A DNA stretch of 10,039 bases from Planctomycetota bacterium (lineage in GTDB: Bacteria > Planctomycetota > Phycisphaerae > UBA1845): assembly GCA_022567365.1 (NCBI GenBank), contig JADFHG010000087.1:1-10039 (forward strand). The letters run 5' to 3'. Shown piece by piece: positions 6,868 to 10,039 of the stretch (the first letter of the stretch is position 1; each line of letters begins with the position of its first letter). The position numbers and the translations under genes were made by a program. The notes beneath the pieces are model-generated. The model searched no databases, was not told the origin of the DNA, and saw nothing but the letters and a program-made list of their open reading frames with translations.

Positions 6868-8469
6868 TCACGCGGTTCGCGTCGGCCCGGCCGCGATCAC
6901 AGCGGGCGCGACGTTGTCGAACGACTTGAAGTTCTCGGCGAACAGGGCCGCTAGTTCGTTCGCCTTCGCGTCGTAGGCAGCCTCGTTCTTCCAGGTTGAG
7001 CGTGGGCTCAGTACAACAGCCGGCACGTTCGGACAGGTCGCCGGAATGGACAGCCCGAACACCGGATCCGTACGAAACTCGACGTCGCTCAGCGCGCCGG
7101 CGAGCGCGGCGTTGACCATCGCGCGGGTATGTCGAAGATCCATGCGCTTGCCGACTCCGAACTCTCCGCCGCTCCAACCGGTGTTGACCAGCCAGCAGCG
7201 GGCATCGTGCTTCGAAATCCGTTGACCGAGCATATCCGCGTACGTGGCAGGCGGCAGCGGCAGGAACGGCGCACCGAAGCAAGCGCTGAACGTCGCCTGC
7301 GGCTCGGTGACACCGGCTTCGGTGCCGGCGACTTTCGCCGTATAGCCGGAGAGAAAATGGTACATCGCCTGATCCGCGGTCAGTCTCGATATCGGCGGGA
7401 GCACGCCGAACGCGTCACACGTGAGAAACACCACGTTCTTCGGATGGCCGGCGACGCTGGGCACGACGATGTTGTCGATGTGCTCCAAAGGGTACGCCGC
7501 GCGGGTGTTTTCGGTAAACGCGCTCGAGTCGTAGTCGATCTTGCGCGTCGCTTGGTCCATATCCACGTTTTCCAGCACCGAACCGAAACGTATGGCGTCG
7601 AAGATTTGCGGCTCGAGTTCTCGGGATAGCTTGATGCACTTCGCGTAGCAACCGCCCTCGATGTTGAACACACCGGTGTCGCTCCAGCCGTGTTCGTCGT
7701 CACCGACCAAGCGGCGATCGGGGTCGGCCGAGAGCGTCGTCTTCCCCGTGCCGCTGAGACCGAAGAACAGCGCCGCGTCGCCGCCTGTGCCCACGTTGGC
7801 CGAGCAGTGCATGCTCAAGACGCCCGCCTTCGGCAAGACGTAGTTCATGACCGTGAAGATGCTTTTCTTGATCTCGCCGGCGTAGGCCGTGCCGCCGATC
7901 AGGATCAGACGTTTTCCGAAGTGCAGGACGACGAATGTATCCGAATTGGTTCCATCGACGGCTGGGTCGGCTTTGCAGGTCGGCGCGTTGAGCACGGTAA
8001 AGCTGGGGTCGTGCGACGCGGTGGAACCCGGCTCCGGTCGGATGAACAACTGGGCGGCGAAGAGGTTGTGCCACGCATCCTCGGTGACGATGCGAATCGC
8101 CATGCGCGTGGCCTCTTCGGCCCCGGCGAACATGTCACGTACGAAGAGGCGCTGGCCTCGATAGTGTTCGAGGACGCGCTTGTGAAGCCCGTCAAAGTTG
8201 GCCTCGGACATTGGCTGGTTGACCGTGCCCCACCACACCGAGTCGCGACTCGACGGCTCCTCGACGACGAACTTGTCCTTCGGTGCCCGGCCCGTATGAC
8301 GCCCGGTCCGAGAGACAAACGCACCGTTCGCCGCGATCGCGCCTTCTCCGTCGCGAATTGCGTGTTCGTAGAGTTCGGCGGGAGAGAGATTCCAAAAAAC
8401 GTCTCCGGCGTCCACAATTCCGTGCCGATCAAGGCCGACGCTGCTCGGAGAAAGTCCGTGCGCTGTCAC
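6868..8469 (-). CDS. pckA: Phosphoenolpyruvate carboxykinase (ATP)
   Basis: This enzyme converts oxaloacetate and ATP to phosphoenolpyruvate, ADP and CO2 in the cytoplasm, the first committed step of gluconeogenesis. The product is 533 residues from a GTG start, close to the usual length of about 530-540 for the ATP-type enzyme. Visible motifs are TGRHTGRAPKDKF with the substrate-binding Arg61, GGTAYAGEIKKSIF (191-205; Tyr196), MHCSANVG (220-227; His221), the P-loop GLSGTGKTT (237-245), the metal-binding GDDEHGW (256-262), and the late NTGWSGGEFGVGKRM block. All expected catalytic elements are present. The start at GTG (8467-8469) is preferred because TGGAG lies 8 nt upstream and the N-terminus then matches family length; the in-frame ATG at 8586 would add 39 Arg-rich residues. 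The gaps on both sides (256 and 372 bp) suggest it is transcribed alone. Confidence 0.96.
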   Translation of the reverse strand: MTAHGLSPSSVGLDRHGIVDAGDVFWNLSPAELYEHAIRDGEGAIAANGAFVSRTGRHTGRAPKDKFVVEEPSSRDSVWWGTVNQPMSEANFDGLHKRVLEHYRGQRLFVRDMFAGAEEATRMAIRIVTEDAWHNLFAAQLFIRPEPGSTASHDPSFTVLNAPTCKADPAVDGTNSDTFVVLHFGKRLILIGGTAYAGEIKKSIFTVMNYVLPKAGVLSMHCSANVGTGGDAALFFGLSGTGKTTLSADPDRRLVGDDEHGWSDTGVFNIEGGCYAKCIKLSRELEPQIFDAIRFGSVLENVDMDQATRKIDYDSSAFTENTRAAYPLEHIDNIVVPSVAGHPKNVVFLTCDAFGVLPPISRLTADQAMYHFLSGYTAKVAGTEAGVTEPQATFSACFGAPFLPLPPATYADMLGQRISKHDARCWLVNTGWSGGEFGVGKRMDLRHTRAMVNAALAGALSDVEFRTDPVFGLSIPATCPNVPAVVLSPRSTWKNEAAYDAKANELAALFAENFKSFDNVAPAVIAAGPTRTA

Positions 8470-8477
8470 TATGCGTA

Positions 8478-8482
8478 CTCCA
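8478..8482 (-). promoter_or_regulatory. Shine-Dalgarno supporting the GTG start of pckA
   Basis: TGGAG on the minus strand is 8 nt before the GTG at 8469. It supports a GTG start and argues against the in-frame upstream ATG at 8586. Confidence 0.6.
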
Positions 8483-8728
8483 GTCGGGAATCGCGAAACC
8501 ACCGCGCAAGCGCATCCCCCCTCGAAACGGCGGAGTCTATCCACGCGGGGTGAATGTGCAACTCGCCGTAGCAGTTTCCGTGCCATCGGTCGAAGCGAGA
8601 CCCAAGCCGCGGTGCGGTCTGCTGTCGATGTCTTCGGTCAGACGGTTGATATGGCGACATGGAATCTACCCACAGCTTCCGAGGACATCGAAGACGGGGG
8701 GCGGCGACCACGACGGAATCCTCAACGG

Positions 8729-8837
8729 CCCGTTGAAGAATGTAGTGTCGTCCCTGGTGCGCGACGAGAATTACCGTTTGGTGCCACCCACGTGGGGTGG
8801 CACTACACTTGGGCAACCGAAAACGCTTCTTCAACGG
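8729..8837. repeat. Structured inverted-repeat element with CCGTTGAAGAA ends (copy 2)
   Basis: CCGTTGAAGAA (8730-8740) is perfectly complementary to TTCTTCAACGG (8827-8837). Inside, TGTAGTG (8741-8747) pairs with CACTACA (8801-8807), TCGTC (8748-8752) with GACGA (8763-8767), and CCACCC (8784-8789) with GGGTGG (8795-8800). These stems are mutually compatible and give a multibranched fold. Read on the minus strand, the element starts 4 nt after the TGA of moaB, just as copy 1 (157-248) starts 3 nt after the stop of its neighbour. It may be a transcript-end structure or a small mobile repeat. No T-tract is present. Confidence 0.7.
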
Positions 8838-8841
8838 ACGG

Positions 8842-9345
8842 TCAAGGTTGAAGGAGCCAGACAACGTGACCGAGTTCCGGGAGAATCAGCTTATCGAGCG
8901 CGAGTCGCACGGCCGCCGTGGATCCGGGCATCGAGAATACAGCCGTTCCGTTGCATACGCCCGCAACAGCGCGAGAAAGCATCGCGCCGGAACCGATTTG
9001 CTCGTAACTGAGCATTCGAAACAGCTCGCCAAAGCCATCGAGGCGTTTGTCCAGCACAGCCGATACGGCCTCGAATGTGGTATCGCGGGAGGCGAGACCG
9101 GTTCCCCCCGTCAGCAGGACCGCCTGGCAACCGCCGTCACCACACCAAGCCACGACCGTCTCTCGCACGCGACTTGGCTCGTCGGGCACGATTTCCCGTC
9201 TATGCACCCGGTGGCCGTGGGCCTCGAGCGTCGCACGGACGATCGCCCCGCTACGATCCGTTTCCATTGTCCGCGTATCGCTGACGGTCAAGACCCCGCA
9301 CGAGACGCTGGCGACGGTGTTTCGCTTATGTTGCTCGCCCGGCAT
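8842..9345 (-). CDS. moaB: Molybdenum cofactor biosynthesis protein MoaB/MogA
   Basis: The product is 167 residues, the usual size for a single-domain MoaB/MogA protein, which binds molybdopterin and adenylylates it before metal insertion. Family motifs are GVLTVSDTR (17-25), the pterin-binding LLTGGTGLASRDTT (77-90), GFGELFRMLSYEQIGSGAMLSRAVAGV (104-130), and FSMPGSTAAVRLALDKLILPELGH (137-160). The ATG at 9345 has a Shine-Dalgarno TGGAG 5 nt upstream (9351-9355). No other cofactor gene (moaA, moaC, moeA) or molybdoenzyme is in the window. MoaB versus MogA cannot be settled from sequence alone, and in many bacteria a single member serves. The gene is flanked by repeat DNA on both sides. Confidence 0.92.
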   Translation of the reverse strand: MPGEQHKRNTVASVSCGVLTVSDTRTMETDRSGAIVRATLEAHGHRVHRREIVPDEPSRVRETVVAWCGDGGCQAVLLTGGTGLASRDTTFEAVSAVLDKRLDGFGELFRMLSYEQIGSGAMLSRAVAGVCNGTAVFSMPGSTAAVRLALDKLILPELGHVVWLLQP

Positions 9346-9385
9346 GCTGACTCCACAAACACCGATGCGGCGACGGAAACGCGTC

Positions 9386-9491
9386 CCACGGGCTTACGCC
9401 CGTGGCTACGTTCTGCCGCCCCTCCGGGGCTACGTTTCGGCGATCCTCCGGAGCGACGTTTCGGCGCTCGTCCGGGGCTACGTCGCGCCGG
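9386..9491. repeat. Hairpin plus 24-bp tandem repeats upstream of moaB
   Basis: CCACGGGC-TTAC-GCCCGTGG (9386-9405) is a perfect 8-bp stem. From 9404 there follow three 24-bp units (9404-9427, 9428-9451, 9452-9475) and a partial fourth (9476-9491). Units start GGCTACGTT or a variant (AGCGACGTT in the third) and end in TCCGG. Because 24 is divisible by three, every frame reads an eight-residue repeat, such as GYV-x3-LR on the plus strand; this is a by-product and not evidence of a gene. The array lies in the 179-bp gap between the release-factor-like gene and moaB, about 40 bp above the moaB start, so it may sit in the moaB leader. Confidence 0.75.
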
Positions 9492-9524
9492 AACCGTCAC
9501 GAACCCTTCGATCCCCGGCGTCTT

Positions 9525-10039
9525 TCAACGCAGCGGTTTCAGACCGACCGATGTCCGCATTTGATTGACTCGTTCCCATAGTTTCGCGTCCTTGTGGATG
9601 AAGGCGACCAGATTGCCTGTCGTGATCTCGCACTTGGCGGCCGCGTCCCTCACGCTCATCCCACACGCGGCGAGTAAATCGAGCAGCTCGCCGATCACGG
9701 CCGGATAACGGTGGTCTCGAACGCCGATCCGAAGTTGCCGCTTTTGACCGATGCAATCCGAGAGGACGACACTCGGTGCAAATCGTTCGATGTCGATCGA
9801 CGTCCGAATATTGAGCGCGATCGCGCGACGCAGCCGCCGCATTGCCCGTCGTTTGTTGACGTGCTGAGACCGGTCTTCGGTGCCGATCACGATCTGCCCG
9901 GTTGGACGATGCCGGAGGCGGACCGCCGAGCTGGTCTTGTTGCGCTTCTGTCCGCCCGGTCCGCTGGCCCGATAAAGATCGACTTCGCACTGCCGGAGAA
10001 GCAAATCGTCTGCCAGCATTGCATATTCAGCCGCAGTGT
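9525..10039 (-). CDS. RF-1 domain peptide chain release factor-like protein (5' end probably outside the window)
   Basis: The protein carries the peptidyl-tRNA hydrolysing loop SGPGGQKRNKTSSAVRL, with Gly22-Gly23-Gln24 counted from the ATG at 10019. A basic RF-1 domain continues to about residue 75, including the SQHVNKRRAMRRLRRAIAL helix. It lacks the codon-recognition domain of RF1/RF2, so it resembles rescue-type factors such as ArfB or PrfH rather than a termination factor. A C-terminal domain (about 100-164) contains YPAVIGELLDLLAACG and a predicted helical, HTH-like segment ending in GLKPLR; I recall similar extensions in planctomycete and verrucomicrobial homologues. The ATG at 10019 lacks a Shine-Dalgarno and the frame stays open to the edge (TAEYAMLADD), so the true start is probably beyond the window. 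The function in ribosome rescue is inferred. Confidence 0.82.
   Translation of the reverse strand, partial: TAAEYAMLADDLLLRQCEVDLYRASGPGGQKRNKTSSAVRLRHRPTGQIVIGTEDRSQHVNKRRAMRRLRRAIALNIRTSIDIERFAPSVVLSDCIGQKRQLRIGVRDHRYPAVIGELLDLLAACGMSVRDAAAKCEITTGNLVAFIHKDAKLWERVNQMRTSVGLKPLR

Larger units (their letters stand above)
8470..8841. other. 372-bp intergenic region upstream of pckA
   Basis: The region runs from the pckA start to the moaB stop and should hold the pckA promoter. Its right third is occupied by an inverted-repeat element (8729-8837). The left part shows no gene: the minus-strand frame 8469-8864 runs through the repeat and gives a translation without family resemblance. No confident -35/-10 pair was found. 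Confidence 0.5.

Noticed and set aside
7690..8553. A 287-codon plus-strand open frame opposite pckA
   Set aside because: pckA on the other strand has every family motif; this frame is only its shadow.
8469..8864. A 131-codon minus-strand frame whose TAG overlaps the pckA GTG start (TAGTG), which could look like translational coupling
   Set aside because: It runs through the inverted-repeat element and into the moaB 3' end, and its translation resembles nothing known, so the overlap is probably chance.

Overview
The window looks like chromosomal DNA from a GC-rich member of the Planctomycetota, possibly a Phycisphaerae-like lineage; the class is a guess. The evidence is two large pseudopilin-like proteins with the FTLIELLVVVAIIALLVAILLP signature typical of this phylum, a protein of the Planctomycetes/Verrucomicrobia-restricted Minf_1886 family, and a release-factor-like GGQ protein with a C-terminal extension of the kind I recall from these phyla. 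No phage, plasmid, transposase, CRISPR, tRNA or rRNA gene is visible.

Layout from left to right. Positions 1-153 (+) hold the Pro/Thr/Ala-rich tail of a gene that begins outside the window. A 92-bp inverted-repeat element follows 3 nt after its stop. On the minus strand are the Minf_1886-family gene (265-822) and, after a 540-bp non-coding stretch, a PSP1/RicT-family gene (1363-2721) with a long Arg/Gly-rich tail. A 670-bp non-coding stretch separates this from two tandem plus-strand paralogues encoding prepilin-signature proteins (3393-4496 and 4742-5902). These converge on the minus-strand cheX-like gene (6108-6611), with a heptanucleotide repeat array between them. Further right, all on the minus strand, are pckA (ATP-type PEP carboxykinase, 6868-8469), moaB/mogA (8842-9345) and the release-factor-like gene (9525 to the right edge).

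The genes do not form one pathway. They cover gluconeogenesis (pckA), molybdenum cofactor synthesis (moaB), ribosome release or rescue (GGQ protein), RNA processing (RicT-like), a CheY-P phosphatase-like protein, and exported pilin-like proteins. Intergenic gaps are long (about 180-670 bp) and most genes have their own Shine-Dalgarno, so most are probably transcribed singly.

The most unusual content is intergenic. There are two structured inverted-repeat elements sharing (C)CCGTTGAAGA ends, each starting 3-4 nt after a stop codon. There is also a 24-bp tandem repeat with a hairpin in front of moaB, a 7-bp tandem repeat array, and a 16-bp perfect palindrome between the pilin paralogues. I saw no clearly new multi-gene system; the repeat elements and the pilin pair are the best candidates for follow-up.
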